Assembly: GCA_003222555.1 (NCBI GenBank)
Contig: QHWL01000403.1
Location: forward strand, 1 to 5,580
DNA length: 5,580 bases
Reading direction: 5' to 3'
Origin: Acidobacteriota bacterium
Lineage (GTDB): Bacteria > Acidobacteriota > Vicinamibacteria > Vicinamibacterales > CAVVIG01
The notes beneath the pieces are model-generated. The model was not told where the DNA came from. It made no database searches and saw nothing but the letters and a program-made list of their open reading frames with translations. A program made the translations under genes and the position numbers. Position 1 is the stretch's first letter; every line of letters starts with the position of its first letter. Positions 1 to 5,580 of this stretch are shown piece by piece.

Positions 1-19
1 CTCCTCCCGAACGGCCGCG

Positions 20-274
20 CTAGCGTTGCTGGCTGCGGCGATCGTGGACTGCTTTTCGCCTATCCTTGAGGCCGGAGAACTGTTTTCTGGTATGCGACGA
101 GCTTCGCCGGTCGCTGCGCGACAGGTCGCGCATCTCGAGCACCGCGTAGCCCTCTGCCATTAGCCAGACCCCAATGGCAGGAGAGACTTCGTGAACCGTG
201 CCCGGATCCAGATGGTCGAGCCTTATCCCGTCCATTTCCAGCTCCGGAGGAGTTGCCTTGATTCGAACCTTCAC
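20..274 (-). CDS. small hypothetical protein with basic DRR-rich tail
   Basis: This 84-residue protein starts at a GTG (274-272) and ends at a TAG (22-20). I cannot assign a function. It has two visibly different parts. Residues 1-49 look like a small compact domain of mixed charge, with a beta-like opening (VRIKA), a DGIRLD segment and an IGVWLMAEGYAVLEMR segment. Residues 50-84 are strongly basic and low in complexity, with DRR occurring three times (residues 55-57, 71-73, 78-80), and are probably disordered; they could bind nucleic acid or simply be a tail. There is no signal peptide, membrane segment or cysteine motif. The first half resembles short conserved hypothetical proteins I associate with Acidobacteria, which is a recollection and not a search result. 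No strong Shine-Dalgarno precedes the GTG. It is transcribed divergently from the DNA ligase gene. Confidence 0.6.
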   Translation of the reverse strand: MKVRIKATPPELEMDGIRLDHLDPGTVHEVSPAIGVWLMAEGYAVLEMRDLSRSDRRSSSHTRKQFSGLKDRRKAVHDRRSQQR

Positions 275-314
275 GACACACTTTCTGTATCGTTAGCTAC
301 GCCGATTTTGCCGG

Positions 315-354
315 CTGGCATGTTGTTGCCAGAATGAAGCAACGTCGATGCCAG
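315..354. repeat. overlapping inverted repeats in the divergent intergenic region
   Basis: CTGGCA (315-320) and TGCCAG (327-332) form a perfect 6-bp inverted repeat around a 6-base loop. A third half-site, ATGCCAG (348-354), is complementary to CTGGCAT (315-321), so the left arm could pair with either right arm. A further GTTGC (325-329) can pair with GCAAC (339-343). The cluster lies between the divergent hypothetical gene and the DNA ligase gene, and just upstream of the possible ligase promoter. It could be an operator for a dimeric regulator, but no regulator gene is present here. No T-run follows, so it does not look like an intrinsic terminator. Confidence 0.35.
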
Positions 355-368
355 TACCCGCTGCTTCG

Positions 369-397
369 TTGAGCTGTGTCAGAAGGTTAGCGATATT
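369..397 (+). promoter_or_regulatory. possible sigma70-type promoter for the DNA ligase gene
   Basis: TTGAGC at 369-374 (4 of 6 matches to TTGACA) is separated by exactly 17 bases from GATATT at 392-397 (4 of 6 matches to TATAAT). Transcription would start near 404, leaving a leader of about 47 bases before the ligase ATG. The spacing is ideal but both boxes are imperfect, so this is only a candidate. Confidence 0.3.
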
Positions 398-450
398 TTG
401 TGGGGCAGCGAACTCCAAAGATCCTCGACGCGACTTTTTGAGTCCTCATC

Positions 451-1593
451 ATGAGCGCACTTCGGAACAAGCCAGAGCCCGGCGTGTCGACGCCGGCGCA
501 TCGCGGACGCTTCGCAATCACGCCGCCGATCGAGCCGATGCTCGCGAAGCTCGCCGACGAGCTTCCCACCGAGGGAGCGTTCCTATATGAGCCCAAGTGG
601 GATGGATTTCGGGCGATCATATTTCGTGGCGGATCCGAGGTATTCATTCAGAGCCGGGACTTGCGGCCGCTCGATCGCTACTTTCCCGAGCTCCACGCGG
701 CCTGTCTTGCCGATTTGCCGGACGGCTGTGTCGTCGACGGCGAGATCGTGATCGCGACGTCCCACGGGCTCGATTTCGACGCGCTGCAACTTCGGCTTCA
801 CCCGGCAGCCTCGCGCGTCGCCCAGCTGGCGAAAGCGACGCCGGCGGCCTTCGTCGCGTTCGACTTGATTGCAATCGGGGGCCGGGACCTGCGCGGCGAG
901 CCGCAGGGCGAGCGCCGCGTCCTGCTCGAGCAGGCGTTCGCGGATATCGAACCGCCCATCCATGTGACGCCGATGACGCGCGCTCCGGCCGTGGCGCTAG
1001 AGTGGCTCTCGCGCTTCGAGGGAGCGGGCCTCGACGGCGTGATCGCCAAACCCGAGCACGGGATCTACCAGCCGGGCAAGCGCGCGATGATCAAGGTCAA
1101 GCACGCACGAACCGCCGAGTGTGTCGTGGCCGGCTTTCGCTGGCACAAGACGGGGAAAAACGAGGTCGTCGGCTCGTTGCTGCTCGGGCTCTACGACGAC
1201 CGGGGGAAGCTTCACCACGTCGGCGTGACCTCGTCGTTCACCATGGCGATGCGCAAACAGCTCGCGCTAGAGCTCGCGCCGCTCCGTGCGCGCGCCCTCG
1301 AGGACCACCCCTGGCGTGAATGGGCCGACGCTGACGGCAGCGAGATGACTCGCCTGCCGGGAGGCCAGAGTCGCTGGAGCGCGGGCAAAGACCTCTCGTG
1401 GGAGCCGCTTCGGATCGAGCGAGTGTGTGAGATCAAGTACGACCACATGCAAGGGCGCCGGTTTCGCCACGCGGCCATTTTTCTCCGGTGGCGTCCGGAC
1501 AAGAAGCCAGCCGATTGCCGCTACGACCAGCTCGAGGTTACGACGGCCTACGAGCTCGAGAAGGTTTTTGGCGCCACAGGGCGCCGAGGCTGA
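451..1593 (+). CDS. ATP-dependent DNA ligase (LigC / LigD ligase-domain type)
   Basis: The 380-residue product should seal nicks in duplex DNA using ATP through an enzyme-lysine-AMP intermediate. Nucleotidyltransferase motifs appear in order: motif I KWDG (49-52, with K49 as the expected adenylated lysine), motif III DGEIVI (96-101), motif IIIa FVAFDLI (134-140), motif IV GLDGVIAK (193-200) and motif V IKVKH (214-218). The C-terminal OB-fold runs from about 223 and ends in a RFRHAAIFLRWRPDKKPADC segment (337-356), typical of LigC and of LigD ligase domains. Its length fits a stand-alone enzyme: the polymerase and phosphoesterase domains of full LigD are absent, and no Ku gene is visible. Such ligases act in repair, for example non-homologous end joining or base excision repair; the pathway here is not shown. 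An in-frame TGA at 439-441 makes ATG 451 the first ATG. No clear Shine-Dalgarno is seen. The frame is intact. Confidence 0.93.
   Translation: MSALRNKPEPGVSTPAHRGRFAITPPIEPMLAKLADELPTEGAFLYEPKWDGFRAIIFRGGSEVFIQSRDLRPLDRYFPELHAACLADLPDGCVVDGEIVIATSHGLDFDALQLRLHPAASRVAQLAKATPAAFVAFDLIAIGGRDLRGEPQGERRVLLEQAFADIEPPIHVTPMTRAPAVALEWLSRFEGAGLDGVIAKPEHGIYQPGKRAMIKVKHARTAECVVAGFRWHKTGKNEVVGSLLLGLYDDRGKLHHVGVTSSFTMAMRKQLALELAPLRARALEDHPWREWADADGSEMTRLPGGQSRWSAGKDLSWEPLRIERVCEIKYDHMQGRRFRHAAIFLRWRPDKKPADCRYDQLEVTTAYELEKVFGATGRRG
1570..1585. repeat. GGCGCC hairpin at the end of the ligase gene
   Basis: GGCGCC (1570-1575), a loop ACAG, then GGCGCC (1580-1585) can form a 6-bp all-GC stem with a tetraloop just before the ligase stop codon. 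A T5 run (1565-1569) comes before the hairpin and not after it, so it does not fit an intrinsic terminator on either strand. It may slow the polymerase or be coincidental in GC-rich coding sequence. Confidence 0.3.
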
Positions 1594-1610
1594 TGTCCAC
1601 GCAAGGTTTT

Positions 1611-1650
1611 GACGTGAGAAGGACGCACGTCGACCGCCTGCAGGCGTCGC
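1611..1650 (+). terminator. palindromes downstream of the ligase, possible factor-assisted terminator
   Basis: Two structures sit 17 to 57 bases after the ligase stop codon. GACGTG (1611-1616) pairs with CACGTC (1626-1631) around a 9-base loop. Next to it is a perfect 12-bp palindrome, CGCCTGCAGGCG (1635-1646), flanked by CGA (1631-1633) and TCG (1647-1649), so that with one bulged C the stem grows to about 7 bp around a TGCA loop. Position and GC content suit transcription termination, but there is no T-tract. A protein-binding palindrome is an equally fair reading. Confidence 0.3.
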
Positions 1651-1721
1651 ACCGACCAGGCGGGTCTGCTCATCGTCTTGAGGGGGTTCGAACGCGATCA
1701 CCACGGCACGGCGCGCGGGTT

Positions 1722-1754
1722 TTGATAGTGCCTCAACCGGATTCACTCTAGAAT
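1722..1754 (+). promoter_or_regulatory. weak promoter candidate for the lactonase-quinoprotein operon
   Basis: TTGATA (1722-1727) and TAGAAT (1749-1754) each match 5 of 6 positions of the -35 and -10 consensus. The 21-base spacer is longer than the usual 16-18, so they may not work as a pair; the -10 box is the stronger half by context. If used, it would give a leader of roughly 90 bases before the ATG at 1852. Confidence 0.22.
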
Positions 1755-1840
1755 ACCTCCGTGGAGCTTGACCCCCGTCCACGCCTTCTCCCAATTCGTT
1801 CCGCCAAACCGGTCTTGAAACCCGGGCCGATGTCAGGGTC

Positions 1841-1845
1841 AGGAG
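1841..1845 (+). promoter_or_regulatory. ribosome binding site that decides the start of the lactonase-like gene
   Basis: AGGAG at 1841-1845 lies 6 bases before ATG 1852. A TTG at 1846 is in the same frame but directly abuts the AGGAG and could not use it. The start is therefore ATG 1852, two codons downstream of the longest open frame. Confidence 0.75.
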
Positions 1846-1851
1846 TTGGTC

Positions 1852-2703
1852 ATGCTGCGACTTTTCCTTCTGCTACTAGCGTTCGTATTCGCGCCAGCCG
1901 CGACGGGGCCGCACGCGCAAGGCCAGCCAGTCACGAACATGCGGTTGTACATGTTCGACTGTGCAACACTGAAGAACCGAGACCCTGGCACCTATAGTCT
2001 CGCGAGGGATCAGGTCCAAGCTCTGGATATGTCTGATCCATGCTTCCTCGTCGTGCACCGGCAAGGGACACTTTTGTGGGAGACAGGATTGAACGATGGC
2101 GTCTACAACCGCACTGGGGGAGGAGGAGCCCGACACGACATCATCGGTCAGTCTCTGAAGAGCCAGTTGGCCGAGATCGGCTACAAGCCCACAGACATCA
2201 CCTATCTGGCCATGTCGCACCATCATGGGGATCATTCGGGGAACGCCAACGACTACGCGAGCGCGACGTGGATCGTGCAGAAGGCCGAGCGCGAGTACAT
2301 GTTTGGCGCCACGAAACCGCCGACGCTCAACAACGATGAATACATCGCTCTTAAGGACAGCAAGACGATCGTTATCGAGGGAGAGAAAGACTACGACGTC
2401 TTTCACGATGGCACTGTAATCCTGATTGCGACGCCGGGTCACACTCCGGGACACCAGAGCATGTATCTGAAGCTGCCCAAGACCGGGTCTCTGGTCCTGG
2501 CCGGAGACCTGTGGCATTTTCCGGGGGAACGCACGTTTCACACGATCCCGAAGGTCGACATGGGTAAGCCTTCCGGGGTGCAAACTGCGGCGTCCAGGGC
2601 CAAGATTGAAGCCCTGGTGAAGAAGACCGGATCCCAGCTCTGGATTCAGCATGACATTATCAGCAACCTCAATCTCAAGAAGTCTCCGTTGTATTACGAA
2701 TAG
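1852..2703 (+). CDS. secreted MBL-fold hydrolase, N-acyl homoserine lactonase family
   Basis: The 283-residue protein has a Sec-type signal peptide: R3, a Leu/Phe-rich core at about 4-14, and likely cleavage between residues 17 and 23. It is thus predicted to act outside the cytoplasm. The mature part is a metallo-beta-lactamase fold. All seven dinuclear-metal ligands expected from AiiA-type lactonases are present with similar spacing: HxHxDH (H123, H125, D127, H128), H197 in TPGHTPGH, D219 in LAGD, and H267 in WIQHD. The family opens the lactone ring of acyl-homoserine lactones, quenching quorum signals. The segment near residues 32-45 (LYMFDCATLKNRDP) also resembles this subfamily. By hand alignment, AiiA Tyr194, three residues after the metal-binding Asp, is His222 here, so the true substrate may be another lactone or ester. 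It lies 26 bases upstream of the quinoprotein gene, a probable operon. The frame is clean. Confidence 0.85.
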   Translation: MLRLFLLLLAFVFAPAATGPHAQGQPVTNMRLYMFDCATLKNRDPGTYSLARDQVQALDMSDPCFLVVHRQGTLLWETGLNDGVYNRTGGGGARHDIIGQSLKSQLAEIGYKPTDITYLAMSHHHGDHSGNANDYASATWIVQKAEREYMFGATKPPTLNNDEYIALKDSKTIVIEGEKDYDVFHDGTVILIATPGHTPGHQSMYLKLPKTGSLVLAGDLWHFPGERTFHTIPKVDMGKPSGVQTAASRAKIEALVKKTGSQLWIQHDIISNLNLKKSPLYYE

Positions 2704-2712
2704 CTTCGCGCC

Positions 2713-2719
2713 AAGAGGA
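2713..2719 (+). promoter_or_regulatory. ribosome binding site of the quinoprotein gene
   Basis: AAGAGGA at 2713-2719 precedes ATG 2730 by 10 bases, inside the 26-base gap after the lactonase-like gene. It supports both the start choice and co-transcription of the two genes without a separate promoter. Confidence 0.5.
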
Positions 2720-2729
2720 CAACCGAACC

Positions 2730-4447
2730 ATGAAGCTGCGACACGTCATTCGATTCACGCTGCTCATGACCATCGCGTGCGGGCTGGGACTCGCTGCGCA
2801 GCAGGGAACGTCCCAGCAGAACGGGCAGCCGACGCTTCTGCCGCCCGCGCCGCGGATGAGCACACGGGCCATCACCGAGCAGGATCTGCTTGCGGGTTTG
2901 AAGGATCAGACTCGATGGCTGACATTCTCGGGCGAGTACAACGGGCAGCGGCACAGCCCCTTGACGCAGCTGACACCGCAAAACATCGGCGGTCTGGTCC
3001 CGCAGTGGATTTTCCAGACTGACATCGCTGGCTTTCCTGGCCGCGGAATTGAAACGACGCCGCTCGTGATCGATGGCGTCATGTACGTCACTGGAAACAA
3101 CAATCAGGCCTGGGCTCTCGACGCTCGGACGGGTGTTCCGATCTGGCGGTATCGTCGAACGCTGCCGGCGAACTTCTCGGCCTACGTCTGTTGCGGACCG
3201 GTGAACCGTGGCTTCGGGGTTCTGGGCGACCGCTTGTTCATGGGAACGCTGGACTCGCATCTCGTGGCGCTCGACAGAAAAACGGGCGCCGTGATTTGGG
3301 ACGTCGCGGTTGGCGATATCACGAAAGCCAACGCGATTACGCACGCGCCTCTCGTACTCAAGGGGCAGGTGATTGTGGGCGTCGCCGGCGGCGACTTCTC
3401 GAGCCGTGGCTTCGTTGACGCGTACGATGCGCAAACCGGCGAGCGCGCCTGGCGGTTCTACACGGTCCCCGTGCCCGGTGAACCAGGCGGCAACTCGTGG
3501 CCAAACCAAGAAGTTGCCTTGCGTGGCGGCGGAGCCGTCTGGAATTCAGGCAGCTACGATCCCGCGCTCAATCTGGTATTTTTCGGCACCGGGAATCCGA
3601 ACCCCGATTACTACGGCGACGACCGGGAAGGCGACAATCTCTACACGTGCTCGCTCGTGGCGCTCGATGCCGACAGCGGGAAGCTTCGGTGGCACCCACG
3701 ACGTGCACGACTGGGATTCGGCGCACGTGCCGGTCCTCGCAGATCTGACTATCGACGGTCGGCCCCGAAAAGTGATCATGGTGGCCAATCGGAACGGCTT
3801 CTTCTACACAATCGACCGTGAGACGGGCAAGCTCCTGGTCGGTAAACCGTTCATCGACACGAACTGGGCGAGGGAGCTTGACAAGGCCGGCCGGCCGATC
3901 GTCCTCGACAATCTCGGCACTCCGGAGAACTGTCTTCCGGACAATCACGGCGGCACGAACTTCCAGCCGCCGTCGTTCGACCCCAGCCGGCGCCTCTTTT
4001 TCGTGACCGCGCACGAAACCTGCGCGGTATGGGAGCCGAAACAACCTACTCCGCCCATCAAGATGGGCGTCCGCGTGCCGAGTGGCGGCCGGCGACTCGT
4101 CGAGGGACGCGACCAATATGCCGCGCTCCGAGCCATCGACCCAACGACCGGCGAGATTCGGTGGGAACACAAGTACCGACCGTATCCGTCCACCGTGTCT
4201 CTCGACCTCTGCGGCGGGCTCCTGTCGACTGGATCCGGGCTGGTGTTTTACCGGCGACAACGATGGCTTCTTCCACGCGTTCGATGCGACAACGGGGAAG
4301 GAGTTCTGGCGCTATCAGACGGGGGCGCCGATTTGGGGTTCGGCACCCATCAGTTACGTGCTTGATGGCCGACAGTGGGTGGTTACCACATCCGGGTTAT
4401 CGCTCGTCGCTTTCGCGCTGCCGGCTCCGTCCGGGCCATCGCGATAG
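2730..4447 (+). pseudogene. PQQ-dehydrogenase-like beta-propeller protein (secreted quinoprotein), frame broken twice
   Basis: Three successive frames join into one protein of about 575 residues. Frame one (2730-3692, 321 residues) has a signal peptide (about 1-23), a vicinal cysteine pair CC (154-155) in a CCGPVNRG context, the GGGAVW segment with W271 as the likely floor under the quinone, and GTGN with N289 at a metal-ligand position. D222 stands where methanol dehydrogenase has its calcium-binding Glu177 (hand alignment). Frame two (3697-4248, 184 residues) begins with the active-site segment HDVHDWDS. Frame three (4250-4444, 65 residues) carries the last blades. Family members oxidise alcohols or sugars in the periplasm with PQQ; some acidobacterial relatives may not hold PQQ. 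There is no C-terminal haem-c motif and no pqq gene nearby. The first break loses about 11-14 bases at 3693-3696; the second is an extra T in 4246-4249. It is a pseudogene as read, unless these are assembly errors. The fold assignment is secure. Confidence 0.85.
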
Positions 4448-4467
4448 TCGCCCGGTGGCGAGCGATG
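4437..4467. terminator. bulged hairpin between convergent genes, possible bidirectional terminator
   Basis: CATCGC (4437-4442) pairs with GCGATG (4462-4467), and inside it TCGCC (4448-4452) pairs with GGCGA (4457-4461) around a CGGT tetraloop, with a 5-base bulge on the left arm. The 11 paired positions span the quinoprotein stop codon (4445-4447) and lie before the minus-strand PIG-L stop at 4503, the expected place for a terminator serving both strands. No T-tract follows on either strand, so function is inferred from structure and position only. Confidence 0.4.
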
Positions 4468-4502
4468 CGCCCGCCAGAAACTTCTTGAGTAACGGCGCAG
4501 AC

Positions 4503-5244
4503 TCAATCGCCGACAATCCCCGTCAACACATCGTCGAGTGGCACGGCCGGTAATGGAGGCCCCACTCCTTGACGAAACGTCTCGATGGCGAGGATTCGGT
4601 CGACGTGCGGCTTGCGAAAAATCCACCGCTCGGTAGAGCGGTGCTGCGTTCGATGCGCTCGGAGCGCTGCCGCCTTTGTCGTCGTCTGTGCCGAAATGTC
4701 GAGCAGGAAATCCACGCCGGGTTCACCGCCCATCTTCGCCGGCGGCGGATCGTCCCACGCAAGCACGGGCGGGGTCCAGAGCACACGCTGCACGCGATGA
4801 GCGGCACCGAAAGATTGGTGCCACCGCGGATCGGCGGCCGCGTTCACGGCGTCCATCGTAAAGCGCGAAATAGCGACATGATCGGCATGACCATGCCCGC
4901 CATTCGACGTGCGGCCGATGACGTCGAACGACTTCGACGAGCTGCTCCCGGATGATCGGCGGTGGTGCATCGGTGAGATGCTTGTCGCGGTACCCGAGCA
5001 GATAAACGTTGCCGATGCCGAGGATGGCTGCCGCTTCGCGCAGCTCAGACTCGCGCCAGGCCGGTAACTCCTCCTCAGTACACAGGGGTGGATCGCCACG
5101 TGAGCCCGCCTCACCGCGCGTTGCGGTCACCAGTGCGATTTGCGCGCCCGCATCCGCGTAGCGGCGCGAGAGACCTGCCGCCACGAAGCTTTCGTCATCT
5201 GGGTGGGCGAAGATCAAGAGGAGGCGAGGAGTATGTGGCTTCAT
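4503..5244 (-). pseudogene. PIG-L family (GlcNAc-PI de-N-acetylase-like) deacetylase, frame broken once
   Basis: The N-terminal part (5244 to 4906, 113 residues) carries the zinc motif HPDDE (14-18) and the Rossmann-like start of the LmbE/PIG-L fold, ending in RRHRPHV. The rest continues in another frame (4904 to 4506, 133 residues) with NGGHGHADHVAIS, which holds the remaining metal-binding histidines, and a later ALRAHRTQH segment typical of the family's C-terminal half. Joined, this gives about 250 residues, a normal length. Relatives remove acetyl groups from N-acetylglucosamine-type substrates, including steps in mycothiol and bacillithiol synthesis (MshB, BshB); the substrate here cannot be told. 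At the junction, one base (4905) stands where homologues have about six residues of the type V-x-x-F-G-P, implying a loss near 17 bases. No signal peptide. ATG 5244 lacks a clear Shine-Dalgarno. It follows the aldo/keto reductase by 40 bases, probably as its operon partner. Confidence 0.82.
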
Positions 5245-5284
5245 CGATCCGACTGAGAGTCACGCGACCTGACGACGCAGGGCT

Positions 5285-5580
5285 TCAATAGCGCTTTGCC
5301 GCGGCCTCTTTCCAGAGCGGCAACAATTCTGAAGACTCCCCATTCACGGTGGCGCCGGCGTGCATGATTGACGCCGCCGCACGCAGGAACGGTGTTGGAA
5401 AGTTCAGCGACGGCTCCGAGACGCGGTCGAGCGCCGCGATGTGCTCGAGTCTGAGAGTCACATCGAGTGCGGCGAGATTTTGATCGAGCTGCTCGAGTCG
5501 CCGCGCGCCGATGATCGTCGACGCGACGCCTGGCCGCGATTGCACCCATGCGAGGGCGACGGCCGCTGACGTGGCGCCGA
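5285..5580 (-). CDS. aldo/keto reductase, C-terminal part (5' end beyond the window)
   Basis: The stop is TGA at 5287-5285 and the frame stays open to the window edge, so only about the last 97 residues are seen. Reading in from the edge, GATSAAVALAWVQSRPGV corresponds to a late helix of the TIM barrel, followed by STIIGARRLEQLDQNLAAL, the familiar C-terminal segment that contacts NADP(H) in the aldo/keto reductase superfamily. The tail, with LNFPTPFL and IMHAGATVNG, is like that of bacterial YajO/Tas-like or voltage-channel-beta-like reductases. The family reduces aldehydes and ketones with NADPH in the cytoplasm. The catalytic Tyr, Asp, Lys and His lie outside the window, so activity cannot be judged. 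A GTG at 5545 is in frame but is internal, since similarity continues upstream of it. It precedes the PIG-L gene on the same strand. Confidence 0.88.
   Translation of the reverse strand, partial: GATSAAVALAWVQSRPGVASTIIGARRLEQLDQNLAALDVTLRLEHIAALDRVSEPSLNFPTPFLRAAASIMHAGATVNGESSELLPLWKEAAAKRY

Larger units (their letters stand above)
1594..1851. other. non-coding gap between the DNA ligase and lactonase-like genes
   Basis: I see no convincing gene in these 258 bases. Short open frames cross the region on both strands, but none has a recognisable domain or a good ribosome binding site. The left part holds the palindromes at 1611-1650. The right part holds a weak promoter candidate at 1722-1754, and the ribosome binding site of the next gene at 1841-1845 ends the gap. 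Confidence 0.6.

Noticed and set aside
597..1319. 240-codon plus-strand open frame inside the ligase
   Set aside because: It is an out-of-frame arginine-rich shadow of the ligase, whose own frame contains all nucleotidyltransferase motifs in order.
1267..1794. 175-codon open frame on the minus strand across the ligase 3' end
   Set aside because: It overlaps the strongly supported ligase in antisense, shows no recognisable domain, and reads as arginine- and alanine-rich shadow sequence typical of GC-rich DNA.
1846..1851. TTG at 1846 as the start of the lactonase-like gene
   Set aside because: It directly follows the AGGAG ribosome binding site with no spacer; ATG 1852 has a proper 6-base spacing.
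2694..3509. 271-codon open frame on the minus strand opposite the quinoprotein
   Set aside because: The plus strand carries clear family motifs (CC pair, signal peptide) over the same bases; the antisense product is low in hydrophobic structure and matches nothing I recognise.
3690..3700. Programmed frameshifting or a translational bypass in the quinoprotein
   Set aside because: Residues expected in the family are missing and not skipped over, there is no slippery heptamer, and a second unrelated frame break follows, so damage or sequence error fits better.
3568..4260. 230-codon open frame on the minus strand opposite the second part of the quinoprotein
   Set aside because: It is antisense to the HDVHDWD-containing beta-propeller sequence and has no domain signs of its own.
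1..5580. tRNA, rRNA, CRISPR array, insertion sequence or attachment site
   Set aside because: No regularly spaced repeats, transposase or integrase motifs, or clover-leaf sequence were seen on reading both strands.

Overview
This GC-rich window looks like a chromosomal segment from an Acidobacteriota-type soil bacterium, possibly Vicinamibacteria-like. That placement is an inference from gene content: a secreted quinoprotein of the kind common in Acidobacteria, a stand-alone LigC/LigD-type ligase, PIG-L and aldo/keto reductase neighbours, and a small hypothetical protein of a style I associate with that phylum. No rRNA, tRNA, CRISPR array, insertion sequence or integrase is visible.

Layout. 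Positions 20-274 (minus) hold a small hypothetical protein with a basic, DRR-rich tail. A divergent gap (275-450) contains overlapping inverted repeats and a possible sigma70-like promoter. An ATP-dependent DNA ligase follows at 451-1593 (plus). A 258-base non-coding gap (1594-1851) carries palindromes after the ligase and a weak promoter candidate before the next gene. Then come two plus-strand genes only 26 bases apart, probably one operon: a signal-peptide-bearing metallo-beta-lactamase-fold hydrolase of the N-acyl homoserine lactonase type (1852-2703), and a PQQ-dehydrogenase-like beta-propeller protein (2730-4447) whose reading frame breaks twice. The convergent gap (4448-4502) has a terminator-like hairpin. 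On the minus strand lie a PIG-L family deacetylase (4503-5244), also broken by a frame change, and 40 bases upstream of it the C-terminal part of an aldo/keto reductase that runs off the window's right edge.

The main observation is that two unrelated neighbouring genes have lost roughly 11-17 bases each, in both cases directly before a conserved active-site motif. The first also has an extra T in a T-run. Either this part of the locus is decaying, or the assembly is faulty between about 3690 and 4910. The flanking ligase, lactonase-like gene and visible reductase segment read cleanly. The lactonase-like protein has all seven expected metal ligands but a histidine where AiiA has its catalytic tyrosine. 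I see no clear evidence of a wholly new multi-gene system.
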